DNA from: Chloroflexota bacterium
GTDB taxonomy: Bacteria > Chloroflexota > Dehalococcoidia > DSTF01 > JACRBR01
Reading direction: 5' to 3'
NCBI GenBank assembly: GCA_016213125.1
Contig: JACRBR010000195.1
Coordinates: 1-32,306 of the forward strand
DNA length: 32,306 nt
The stretch's first letter is position 1; each line of letters opens with the position of its first letter. The position numbers and the translations under genes were made by a program. Below are positions 22,801 through 30,288 of the stretch, piece by piece. The notes below the pieces were generated by a model. That model saw nothing but the letters and a program-made list of their open reading frames with translations. It was not told the origin of the DNA and ran no database searches.

Positions 22801-23051
22801 TCGCGTTCCTCGAGTGTCAGCTTAGCGGTTTCCACGAGGCGTACGAAGGCGCGAACCTGATACGGCTTAGCTTTGCCGCCGTCCGGCTGGAGATTCACCT
22901 GCTGAATCAGGCCCGGCCTTGTGAACATGTGATGGCTTCCCCGGATGCGGCTCAGGCGAAAACCAAATGCCTCCACGAGCGCGACCAGCTCTTCGAACCG
23001 CAGGTTGTTCGGCTGCCGTGCCGCCTTGTCGAGCAGCGTTCGCGCATCCAT
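22797..23051 (-). CDS. hicA: HicA-like mRNA interferase toxin
   Basis: An 84-residue HicA/YcfA-type protein with the double-stranded RNA-binding-like fold. The key motif IRGSHHMFTRPG contains the catalytic His of the family, and it is preceded by FEELVALVEAFGF. HicA toxins cleave mRNA and arrest growth. The order toxin then antitoxin with a 4-base overlap is standard. The N-terminal 20 residues before FEELV are slightly longer than in minimal HicA proteins. It follows rpsU after a hairpin, which is an unusual setting. Confidence 0.85.
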   Translation of the reverse strand: MDARTLLDKAARQPNNLRFEELVALVEAFGFRLSRIRGSHHMFTRPGLIQQVNLQPDGGKAKPYQVRAFVRLVETAKLTLEERE

Positions 23052-23089
23052 GCTTTCGGGCTCGTCCTAGCGCGCTTCTTGAGAGCAAG

Positions 23090-23112
23090 AAGGTCCGCCA
23101 TGAGCGGACCTT
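23090..23112 (-). terminator. Hairpin between rpsU and hicA
   Basis: A perfect 9-bp stem, AAGGTCCGC paired with GCGGACCTT around 5 bases, lies about 30 bases after the rpsU stop. On the minus strand it is followed by CTTGCTCTC. A second hairpin, CTTCTTG/CAAGAAG at 23075-23092, overlaps its edge, so the two are partly alternative. Confidence 0.6.
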
Positions 23113-23143
23113 GACGTAGTCATCCCGGATTCGGAATCTTCAA

Positions 23144-23338
23144 CTACACCACCGGCCGCTTCGCGCGGCGGCGGCGCCGCGCGGCCTTCGCCATCGCGAT
23201 GCGACGGCGCTCGCTCTTCGGGATGAAGTGCCGCCGCTGCTTGATCTCGCGCAGGATGCCGTCGCGCTGGACTGCCTGGCGGAAGCGCGTGAGCAGGTGC
23301 TCCCCGGACTCACCATCGCGTAGGTCTACTGACGTCAT
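23144..23338 (-). CDS. rpsU: 30S ribosomal protein S21
   Basis: A 64-residue basic protein of S21 type, which aids base-pairing of mRNA with 16S rRNA in initiation. Family features: LLTRFRQAVQRDGILREIKQRRHFIPKSERRR and then an Arg/Ala/Lys-rich tail. The start at 23338 has GGAG five bases upstream; the longer open frame is ignored. It lies 25 bases after the IscA-like gene on the same strand. Confidence 0.93.
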   Translation of the reverse strand: MTSVDLRDGESGEHLLTRFRQAVQRDGILREIKQRRHFIPKSERRRIAMAKAARRRRRAKRPVV

Positions 23339-23363
23339 GTTCGCTCCAGTCTGCGATCGGCCT

Positions 23364-23927
23364 TCAGGCCGGTTGTTTCGTCGTTGGCTGCTCGACCGCG
23401 GCGTGCGCGCCAAGGCCATTCAGTTTATGCCATCCACCGTCCCCGGCCCAGATGGCGCGGATCGCATCCCACTTCTGCTGCCGCGCCGCCTCCAGTGTCT
23501 GAAGCTGGTCGCGCACCATGCTCTTCGTCGAGCCCCGCAGCGACTGGATCTGCCGCCCGATCTCCGCAATCTCCGTCAGAAGCTGCGCATGTTGCTCCGC
23601 CCGCCACTCCGGCGGCACCATCGGCGCGTCGTCGCGGACGGCTTCCAGGGGCTCGCCCGCCTTCGCCTTCCGGAAGATGAGCTTCTGCTTCCCCTCGTCT
23701 TCCGGCGTCGTATCCACCGTGATTCCCCACAGGTCCCGCGCAACCGTCTCAGACACAACGAGCACGGCCCGTCCCTCGAAGTGATAGACGATGTCGTGCT
23801 CGATGGGTTCGTCGACGATAAAACGGTACTTGCCGAGGTTGGTGTTGAGTCTGAGACAGCGGTCGGGAGTCGTACGCCGGGCGAGGAGCTTCGAGAGGGC
23901 TTCACACGCCGATGGGGTTACATGCAC
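23364..23927 (-). CDS. HesB/IscA-like protein without ligand cysteines, plus a coiled coil
   Basis: The best start is a GTG at 23927, because GGAGG lies nine bases upstream and the product then begins HVTPSACEALSKLL like an IscA protein (187 residues). Residues 1-95 follow the HesB/IscA pattern: RCLRLNTNLGKYRFIVD, IVYHFEGRAVLVVSE and LWGITVDTTPE. IscA proteins hold Fe or Fe-S with a Cys and a C-terminal CxC; here those positions lack Cys, so it is unlikely to carry a cluster in the usual way. Residues about 105-160 form a charged helix, probably a coiled coil. The role is unknown. It heads the rpsU-hicAB group. An ATG at 23960 is the alternative start. Confidence 0.6.
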   Translation of the reverse strand: MHVTPSACEALSKLLARRTTPDRCLRLNTNLGKYRFIVDEPIEHDIVYHFEGRAVLVVSETVARDLWGITVDTTPEDEGKQKLIFRKAKAGEPLEAVRDDAPMVPPEWRAEQHAQLLTEIAEIGRQIQSLRGSTKSMVRDQLQTLEAARQQKWDAIRAIWAGDGGWHKLNGLGAHAAVEQPTTKQPA

Positions 23928-24136
23928 GCCGACCAACCTCCCCGCTCCGCACACATCCATGCGGCGCGCGCTGCGTCCCGCCCGAAGCGGGGACCGATGC
24001 CGGTGAAGCTATCCCTGAGGCTTGCTCACGGGATCGAAATAGTACCACTGTTGGTCGAATCTGGCAACGATCCGTTGTCATAAATGGCAGCCGGACAAGC
24101 TCCCTAGCGAGCGTTGCGCAGCGTGTGCTACCCACT

Positions 24137-24526
24137 TCACCGCGACGTGACGCGAATGTAATAGCCATCGGGATCGATGATCCGGTAGTCCGTGAGCCCC
24201 CACGGCCGTGTGCCCAGCGGGGTCGCGATTGCACAGCCGCTCGCAACCGCCCGGTCGTAGCTCGCTGTCACGTCATCGACCTCCAGCACGATCTCGACGC
24301 CCACTCCCTTTCGTCCGCGAAGGGCATCCTGCGAGAAGTGATGCTCGGGTGGAAGACCATCCTGCAGCCCGAGTCCCAGCGTGACCGCGCCCAGCCGCAT
24401 CACCTCGTAGTCCCCGTTCCGCCCTGACTCCTCGAAGCTGAGCGCATCGCGATAGTAGGCGCAGGATCGCGCGAGGTCGCTCACAAACAGCTCGAGCCGT
24501 AGTGTTGCGGAAGAGTCGTGCGGCAT
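24137..24526 (-). CDS. VOC family protein (glyoxalase/dioxygenase-like)
   Basis: A 129-residue protein with the two beta-alpha-beta-beta-beta modules of the vicinal oxygen chelate fold: LFVSDLARSCAYYRDALSF at the N-terminus and VLEVDDVTASYDRAVASG in the second module, ending in DYRIIDPDGYYIRV. The metal positions cannot be fixed by eye. The family includes glyoxalases, ring-cleaving dioxygenases and drug-binding proteins, so no substrate can be named. It is divergent to the HD-GYP gene (96-base gap). The 23928-24136 stretch after its stop shows no gene. Confidence 0.83.
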   Translation of the reverse strand: MPHDSSATLRLELFVSDLARSCAYYRDALSFEESGRNGDYEVMRLGAVTLGLGLQDGLPPEHHFSQDALRGRKGVGVEIVLEVDDVTASYDRAVASGCAIATPLGTRPWGLTDYRIIDPDGYYIRVTSR

Positions 24527-24622
24527 GATCCTCCGGCATGTGCGCCGGGGCTAACGCCTGGGTGCTGGCACCCGCCGGATCGGCGATAGAGCCCGCGCCG
24601 GGCCGTGCCGATCATTGTATAG

Positions 24623-26050
24623 ATGAGGGCGCACTTCCGCGTGTGGGCCGTGTACTCCGCCGTAGCGGGCGCCTGCCAGGTGGCCGCTCTCCTCGCTCCC
24701 GCACCCACCGCGCCGGGCGACACAACGCTGATCGGCGAAATGATGTTGGTCTCGGCGATCGCTGGCGTGGCCTTGGCCGTGGTTGCCGGTTACATCGCGT
24801 GGGATGCGCGCGAATGGTCGCCCGCCATGCTGGCGTTGGGATGCGGATCCGTCGGCGCGGGCCTCGTTGTCCGATTCGTCTGCGCGGACGAAGGATTGGG
24901 CCTGGAGTCATCCCGTGGCGCGGCCTTTGCCCCGCTGCTGGGACTCCTGGCCGGAAGCGTGTGGTTCTTCCTCGCCGTGCAGACGTGGTGGCCTGCGACG
25001 GGTGTGCGCGATCTACGCCAGACGCTCGCGGTGCGCACGCTGTTGGTGACGGCCGCCTCGGGCATGGGTCTGGCGGGCTACCTCCTCGCCGCGTTCCCCC
25101 ACGCCTTGCCCGGCGATCAATTGACCCGCGTGTTCGCCGGCATCGCCGCGGCCAGCTACGTGTACGCCGGCGCGCGCCTGGCCGGTGTTTGGCGGCTCGT
25201 TCGCCTGCCTTCCCTCTCTGGACTAACGCTGAGCTGCGGCGTGTTCACGGTGCTTGTGATCGTCCTCGCCGCCGGTGGGATCCCGGGCGTGGCTCCGTAT
25301 CAGATCGATGCCGTGCTGCTCGTTGGCGCCTGCCTGCCTGTTGCGTCGCTGGCCGTCGAGCAGCGGGTTCGGCCGGGGCTACGATCCGTTGCCTTCGGCC
25401 CCCTGCTCTGCGCTGCAGTCGCCACACCGCTTCCACAGCGGGCGCGCACGATCACGGCCTTGGTGGACCGCATCAGCGGTCACGGCGGTCCCATGCGCGG
25501 CCATGCCGCCCGCGTCACGGAGCTCTCCGCGCTCATCGCCGCGCAGCTGCGCTTGGAGCCGGAGCAGATAGCCGAGACGGCGGCGGCAGCGCGGCTACAT
25601 GATCTGGGCAAGCTGGTGGTACCTCGCACGTTGCTCCATCGCGGTGGCCGGCTCTCGGCCCGTGAAGAGGCCGCCGTTCGCACGCACGCGCTTGCGGGCG
25701 CGCAGATCGCAGCGCGTGTGCCCGCCCTCGCGCCGGCAGCGCGCGCCATCGCGGACCACCACGAGCGCTGGGACGGCAGCGGCTTCCCGTCGGGCAAGCG
25801 CGAGACCGAGATCGCCCTCGCCGCCCGCATCGTCGCCGTTGCTGACGCGTACGACATCCTCCGCAGCGCGCGCGCCTACAAGCCGGAATGGGGCGCCGCC
25901 GAGGCCGTATCCGAGATCGAGCGCGGCTCCGGATCCTTGTTCGAGCCACGCGTCGTGCAGGCGCTCGTGCGGCTCGTCGCCAGCGGCGCGATCCGGCCCC
26001 CCAGCGCGGCCCCGCTCGCTGGCGCCATCCGCCGTCGTCCTGCCGCGTAA
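24623..26050 (+). CDS. Membrane-anchored HD-GYP domain phosphodiesterase
   Basis: A 475-residue protein. The N-terminal 265 residues contain about seven or eight hydrophobic segments. The C-terminal half is an HD-GYP domain: RGHAARVTELSALIA, LHDLGKLVVP (His326, Asp327), THALAGAQIA, DHHERWDGSGFPSG (His379, His380; GFP replaces GYP) and ARIVAVADAYDILRS. HD-GYP proteins hydrolyse cyclic di-GMP; the multi-helix part probably senses a signal in the membrane. No GGDEF gene is nearby. No ribosome-binding site precedes the ATG at 24623, so the exact start is uncertain. Confidence 0.87.
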   Translation: MRAHFRVWAVYSAVAGACQVAALLAPAPTAPGDTTLIGEMMLVSAIAGVALAVVAGYIAWDAREWSPAMLALGCGSVGAGLVVRFVCADEGLGLESSRGAAFAPLLGLLAGSVWFFLAVQTWWPATGVRDLRQTLAVRTLLVTAASGMGLAGYLLAAFPHALPGDQLTRVFAGIAAASYVYAGARLAGVWRLVRLPSLSGLTLSCGVFTVLVIVLAAGGIPGVAPYQIDAVLLVGACLPVASLAVEQRVRPGLRSVAFGPLLCAAVATPLPQRARTITALVDRISGHGGPMRGHAARVTELSALIAAQLRLEPEQIAETAAAARLHDLGKLVVPRTLLHRGGRLSAREEAAVRTHALAGAQIAARVPALAPAARAIADHHERWDGSGFPSGKRETEIALAARIVAVADAYDILRSARAYKPEWGAAEAVSEIERGSGSLFEPRVVQALVRLVASGAIRPPSAAPLAGAIRRRPAA

Positions 26051-26077
26051 CAACCCGCAAGAAGCATCCTGCGCCGG

Positions 26078-26107
26078 TTGACGAACAAACGTTTGTTTGA
26101 GTATGAT
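26078..26107 (+). promoter_or_regulatory. Promoter with TetR operator between -35 and -10
   Basis: TTGACG (26078-26083) and TATGAT (26102-26107) are 18 bases apart. The spacer starts with the perfect 14-base palindrome AACAAACGTTTGTT (26084-26097). A repressor there would block RNA polymerase directly. The ATG of the TetR gene comes eight bases after the -10, so the transcript would begin at or next to it. Confidence 0.75.
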
Positions 26108-26114
26108 CGCCGCC

Positions 26115-26759
26115 ATGGTCGCCACCCTAACTGGAACGCCACCGCTAGAATCCACCACCCGCGACGCGATCCTGGATGCCTCCGAGCGTCGGTTCGCCGA
26201 AGCAGGTTTCGATGGCGCGTCGACCAGGGAAATCGCCGCTGACGTCGGCCTGAAAAACCAGGCCAGCCTCTATCACTACTTCGAGAACAAGCAGGCAATC
26301 TACGAAGCCGTGCTCAAGCGCGGTGTGGAGTCTCTGCTCGCCGTCATCGCGGACAACGGCCGCGCTGGCGCTCTGCGCGAGTCCGAGGGCGCAGCCCGTG
26401 GCGAACATCTCGCCGCGTACCTGGATCGCACCTTCGACTACCTTGTCGCGCATCCCCACCTTGCCCGCCTGATCCAGCGCGCGTCCCTCGACGAGGGCGG
26501 TATCGCGCGCGAGATCGTCGCGCGCCTGGTGCAACCGCTCTTCGACGGTGGTGTGCGGCTGCTGCACGACGCGCAGGGTCCCTGGCCCGCCGCCGAACTA
26601 CCGCATGTGGCCGCGGGCCTCTATCACCTGATTTTCGGCTACTTCAGCGACATGGCGCTGTTGACCGCCGTCATGGACGACGACCCGGCGAGCGAGGCTT
26701 CCATCGCCCGCCAGCGCTCGTTCGTGCGCGCGGCCGTCGCCCGGCTGCTCACGAAATGA
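26115..26759 (+). CDS. TetR-family regulator, probably autoregulated
   Basis: A 214-residue regulator. The helix-turn-helix is STREIAADVGLKNQASLYHYFENKQAIYEAV, and the C-terminal half is helical and typical of the family. The chosen start is the ATG at 26115; upstream TTG and ATG codons in the same frame fall in the palindrome and the -10 element. No ribosome-binding site fits because the start of transcription falls at the ATG, so the mRNA is probably leaderless. It lies 57 bases before the P450 gene on the same strand, so both are likely under the same operator. The ligand is unknown; a P450 substrate is a reasonable guess. Confidence 0.9.
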   Translation: MVATLTGTPPLESTTRDAILDASERRFAEAGFDGASTREIAADVGLKNQASLYHYFENKQAIYEAVLKRGVESLLAVIADNGRAGALRESEGAARGEHLAAYLDRTFDYLVAHPHLARLIQRASLDEGGIAREIVARLVQPLFDGGVRLLHDAQGPWPAAELPHVAAGLYHLIFGYFSDMALLTAVMDDDPASEASIARQRSFVRAAVARLLTK

Positions 26760-26816
26760 ACGGCCAACACAATGCTCGAGGAACAACACCGCAGCTAACC
26801 GAATCGAGGAGCGACG

Positions 26817-28034
26817 ATGACCACGATCACCCTGGCCGACCTGTACAGCGCCGACACCTACGCGCGCGCGATGCCCCACGACACCTTCGATCTCTTGCGC
26901 CGTGACGAACCCGTGCACTGGCAGCCGGAGCCCCAGGGCCCGGGATACTGGGCGCTCACCCGCTACGAGGACATCGTGCAGGTGTCGTCGGACAACGAGC
27001 TGTTCTCGTCCGCACGCGGCGGCACCAACCTGGAGGACCTCGGCGACGATGCGCTCGCCATGATCCGCACGCTCCTCATCAATATGGATCCCCCGAAGCA
27101 CACGCAGTACCGCAAGCTGGTGGCGACCGGCTTCACGCCGAAGATGGTGCGCCAGCTCGAACCGCACGTGCGGCAAATTACGAAACAGATCGTCGACAGT
27201 GTCGCGTTGAAGGGCTCCTGCGACTTCGTGACCGACGTCGCCGCGCAGCTGCCGCTCGCTGTGATCTGCGAGATGATCGGTGTGCCAAAGGACGATCACC
27301 ACAAGATCTTCGACTGGAGCAATCGCCTGATCGGATTCGACGACCCGGAGTATCACACCTCGCCCGAGGACGGCCGCATCGCCGCGACCGAGATGTTCAT
27401 GTACGCGAACGCCATGGCGCAGGACCGCAAGGCGAGCCCGCGTGGCGACCTGGTGAGCGTCCTCATGCAGGCCGAGGTCGATGGCGACCGTCTGAGCGAA
27501 GCCGACTTTGACGGCTTCTTCATCGTCCTTGCGGTGGCGGGAAACGAGACCACCCGCAACCTCATCTCCGGCGCCATGCTCGCGCTGATCGAGAACCCGG
27601 AGCAGCGCCAGCGCCTCATCGCCGACCCGAAGCTGATGCCGACCGCGGTCGAGGAGTTCCTGCGCTACGTCTCACCGCTCATCTACTTCCGCCGCACGCT
27701 ACAGCGCGATGTCACGGTCGGGGGCCGCCTCCTCCACGAAGGTGACAAGGTGGCCATGTACTACCCCAGCGGCAACCGCGACGAAGCGGCGTTCGAGCAG
27801 CCGCACGCGTTCGATGTCGGGCGCTCCCCCAACGCCCACATGGCCTTCGGGGGCGGCGGGCCGCATTTCTGTTTGGGCGCCAGCCTCGCCCGTCTCGAGA
27901 TCCAGTGCATGTTTGAGGAGCTGCTGACGCGCCTGCCGGACATCGAGCTGGCGGGACCCGTCGACCGCCTGCGCTCGAACTTCATCAACGGCATCAAGCA
28001 CATGCCCGTCAAGTTCACGCCCGCACGCGCCTGA
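26817..28034 (+). CDS. Cytochrome P450 (soluble bacterial type)
   Basis: A 405-residue haem monooxygenase. Motifs in order: MDPPKHTQYRKLVATGFTP, the I-helix oxygen-binding AGNETTRN, the K-helix EEFLR (ExxR), and the haem loop FGGGGPHFCLGASLAR with the thiolate Cys352. The sequence style recalls the bacterial P450 groups that oxidise steroids or terpenoids, but I cannot name the substrate. GAGGAG lies five bases before the ATG. The upstream TetR gene and its operator suggest substrate induction. No ferredoxin or reductase gene is adjacent, so electrons must come from elsewhere. Confidence 0.95.
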   Translation: MTTITLADLYSADTYARAMPHDTFDLLRRDEPVHWQPEPQGPGYWALTRYEDIVQVSSDNELFSSARGGTNLEDLGDDALAMIRTLLINMDPPKHTQYRKLVATGFTPKMVRQLEPHVRQITKQIVDSVALKGSCDFVTDVAAQLPLAVICEMIGVPKDDHHKIFDWSNRLIGFDDPEYHTSPEDGRIAATEMFMYANAMAQDRKASPRGDLVSVLMQAEVDGDRLSEADFDGFFIVLAVAGNETTRNLISGAMLALIENPEQRQRLIADPKLMPTAVEEFLRYVSPLIYFRRTLQRDVTVGGRLLHEGDKVAMYYPSGNRDEAAFEQPHAFDVGRSPNAHMAFGGGGPHFCLGASLARLEIQCMFEELLTRLPDIELAGPVDRLRSNFINGIKHMPVKFTPARA

Positions 28035-28136
28035 GCAAGAGCGCACCCTTAATCTGCGATAATCGGCCATTAACACGGCAGACCTACTCTCTTGTTGGAA
28101 CCAACCGGCGGGCGGGGAATCGCACGTCGAATGGTT

Positions 28137-28170
28137 GAGAAGCCGGAGGAAGCGGGGCCTCCGGCTTCTC
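28137..28170 (+). terminator. Strong hairpin after the P450 gene
   Basis: A perfect 13-bp stem, GAGAAGCCGGAGG paired with CCTCCGGCTTCTC, around an 8-base loop, about 100 bases after the stop. The 28035-28136 stretch before it has a GATAAT but no clear gene or -35. A new promoter begins about 50 bases later. Confidence 0.65.
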
Positions 28171-28221
28171 TCGCGTCGATGCACCGGCCATGTCTGGTCC
28201 GCCGCATACAGCTTCGGCCTA

Positions 28222-28251
28222 TTGACACCCTTTCGGCGCGCTGGCTAGACT
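28222..28251 (+). promoter_or_regulatory. Promoter of the DedA gene
   Basis: A perfect -35 TTGACA (28222-28227), an 18-base spacer and TAGACT (28246-28251). Transcription would start near 28258, about 70 bases before the DedA reading frame. Confidence 0.65.
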
Positions 28252-28326
28252 CGCCATGGCCGCCGGGGACCGCCGATCGTGGTCCGACACTACGGGAGGC
28301 GGCGTGTGCGGTAGGGCGGTGGTCTC

Positions 28327-29007
28327 CTGTTACACGGCATCGAAAACGCCCTCCTCGACTTCATCACGGGCGTCTACAACACGATAGGCTGGCCCGGCGT
28401 CATCTTCATGATGGCCGTCGAATCCGCCTGCATCCCCCTTCCCAGCGAGCTCATCATGCCCATCGCGGGCTGGAAGCTCATCGAGGAGAAGGATCGCGGG
28501 CTGGAGTGGGTGCTCCTCGCCGGCTTCTTTGGGGCCATAGGCAACACCGTAGGCTCGCTCGTCGCCTACTACGTCGGCGCGTACGGCGGCCGCCCCTTCG
28601 CTGAGAAGTACGGAAAGTACTTCCTCGTCTCTCACCACGATCTCGATCTCGCCGATCGATTCTTCAAGAGATGGGGCAACTGGGCCGTGTTCGGATCGCG
28701 CGTGCTTCCTGTTGTGCGTACATTCATCAGCCTGCCCGCCGGGATCTCGCGCATGCCGGTGTGGCAGTTCACGGCCTACACGTTCGTGGGCGCGTTCATC
28801 TGGTCTGTACCCCTTGCCTATGGCGGATATAAACTTGGCGAGAACTACGAAGACCTCCGCAATTGGATGCGCCCGGCGGACTATCCCATCGCGGCCATCA
28901 TCGTGATTGCGGTGGCCTGGTACGTGTACAGGCACATCAAGCGGGCCTGGTGGACCGGTGGCGAGCACGCCGCCGCTCCCGAGCCCGAGGCAGAGCGCTC
29001 GGTCTAA
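28327..29007 (+). CDS. DedA/VTT family membrane protein, apparent CTG start
   Basis: A 226-residue DedA-type protein. This superfamily includes transporters that recycle undecaprenyl phosphate and phosphatidylethanolamine. The family motif ESACIPLPSELIMPIAGW is present, then GNTVGSLVAYYVGAYGG, SRVLPVVRTFISLPAGISRM and four or so hydrophobic segments. The first in-frame ATG (28408) would cut off HGIENALLDFITGVYNTIGW, which clearly belongs to the family N-terminus. Between the in-frame stop at 28312 and 28408 there is no ATG, GTG or TTG; CTG at 28327 with a weak AGGG before it is the best start. A frameshift or base error is the alternative. Confidence 0.85.
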   Translation: MLHGIENALLDFITGVYNTIGWPGVIFMMAVESACIPLPSELIMPIAGWKLIEEKDRGLEWVLLAGFFGAIGNTVGSLVAYYVGAYGGRPFAEKYGKYFLVSHHDLDLADRFFKRWGNWAVFGSRVLPVVRTFISLPAGISRMPVWQFTAYTFVGAFIWSVPLAYGGYKLGENYEDLRNWMRPADYPIAAIIVIAVAWYVYRHIKRAWWTGGEHAAAPEPEAERSV

Positions 29008-29031
29008 GGCGGGGTACCGGCGCGACGAAGA

Positions 29032-29092
29032 TAGGCTGGACTCAGGAGAAGCCCGCAAGGGCAGGGACTGAGGGCAGGGAGTGCACGGCCTA
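29032..29092 (+). promoter_or_regulatory. Nested hairpin in the leader of the beta-propeller gene
   Basis: Three nested stems: TAGGC/GCCTA (29032-29036 with 29088-29092), CTCAG/CTGAG (29041-29045 with 29068-29072) and GCCC-GCAA-GGGC (29051-29062) with a GNRA-type loop. The outer stem pairs with the A of the start codon and encloses the GGGAG at 29077. It could affect translation start. Confidence 0.35.
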
Positions 29093-30288
29093 TGATGATC
29101 GTCCGCGTGTTTGCCGCGGCCGCCAAACCGGCGCTCGTCACTGGCGCCATCGCCGCCGCTACGGCCGGTGGCTGGTTCGCCTTCAACAACATCACCGGCG
29201 ATGCCCCGACCGCGTTCGAGCGCCTCCAGTCCGCGGGCACGCGCCTCCTCGTGAGCGAGTTCGGCACCAACTCCGACACCATCGTTGCCATCGACCCGGC
29301 CGACCCGGGGGGCGCTCGCGACGTCATCGCCACCATCGACCACGCACCGGAGTACGGCATCACCGCGGCCCTGTCGCCCGATGGCGAGGCGATCGCCTAC
29401 ACCGCCCTGCCCCTCGATACACCGAAGCCTGCCCCGGACGCCCCTGCCATCGCCGGCATAGTCGCGGCCGGCGGCGATGTGGCCGTGCTCGCCACCGATG
29501 TCGATCTCGTCGTCCCGCCCGTCTGGTCGCCCGATAGCGACGCCATCATTGTCCGAAAGAACACCCGGTGCGAAGACGCCGGCCTGTCGTGCGACGAATT
29601 CCCCGCTGGCGCCTTCGAGCTGATCCGGCTCGGCCGCGATGGCTCGCGCACGACGATCACCTCGTGGCGCAGCGCCGCCGCGTTCCCCATCGCCTTCTCC
29701 CCGGATGGCGCCGCGTTCTACTTCGCGACGCTGGACGCCACCGGTACGGATCTCTACCGCGTCGCCCCGGACGGCAGCGACGAGTCGATGATCGCGCACC
29801 TCAGCGACCAGGTGGCGCGCGACTGGCGCATCTCCCCCGACGGATCTGCGCTCGCGTATTCCGCCGCTGAAAGCGGACCGGCGCCCATGATCGTCGCCCG
29901 CGTCGTCGATCTGGCCACCGGCGCGATCAGCGATGCCATTTCGACGAGCGCGCTCGAGGCGGGGCCCCCCAGCACCGGCGTCTCGCGCGGCGAGTTCAAC
30001 CCCGCCTGGACGCCCGATGGCGACCTGACTGTGGCCGCCCTGAATCTCGACGGCGGCGCCGGCGCTGTGACAATGTCCGACCTCGGCGCCACCGAGGAAA
30101 CCCAAAACACCGACAGCATCGATCTGCCCCTTGGCTGGTCGCCCGACGGACGAACGCTGGCCGTGCGCGCGGTCGAAGGCGAGACGCCCTTCGAGGCGGG
30201 CGCCAGCCACGTCGAGCTTGTGCGCGACGGCGAGCGGGAACGCATCTCGGACAGCAGCGACATCTCGATCGTGGGGTGGACGGAGTGA
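29092..30288 (+). CDS. Membrane-anchored TolB-like beta-propeller protein
   Basis: A 398-residue protein with one N-terminal hydrophobic segment (about residues 14-30), uncleaved or a signal peptide, and then PD40-type repeats. Examples are ITAALSPDGEAIAYT, PVWSPDSDAIIVRKN, FPIAFSPDGAAFYFA, DWRISPDGSALAYS, NPAWTPDGDLTVA and LGWSPDGRTLAVR. It is an envelope scaffold protein by analogy with TolB; no catalytic site is visible. Two Cys residues flank a short insert (CEDAGLSCDEFPAG). GGGAG is ten bases from the ATG. Its stop overlaps the start of the next gene by one base, so the two are coupled. Confidence 0.85.
   Translation: MMIVRVFAAAAKPALVTGAIAAATAGGWFAFNNITGDAPTAFERLQSAGTRLLVSEFGTNSDTIVAIDPADPGGARDVIATIDHAPEYGITAALSPDGEAIAYTALPLDTPKPAPDAPAIAGIVAAGGDVAVLATDVDLVVPPVWSPDSDAIIVRKNTRCEDAGLSCDEFPAGAFELIRLGRDGSRTTITSWRSAAAFPIAFSPDGAAFYFATLDATGTDLYRVAPDGSDESMIAHLSDQVARDWRISPDGSALAYSAAESGPAPMIVARVVDLATGAISDAISTSALEAGPPSTGVSRGEFNPAWTPDGDLTVAALNLDGGAGAVTMSDLGATEETQNTDSIDLPLGWSPDGRTLAVRAVEGETPFEAGASHVELVRDGERERISDSSDISIVGWTE

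Noticed and set aside
28035..28136. Possible riboswitch or small RNA between the P450 gene and the hairpin
   Set aside because: No known riboswitch core could be matched by eye; only the following hairpin is supported.
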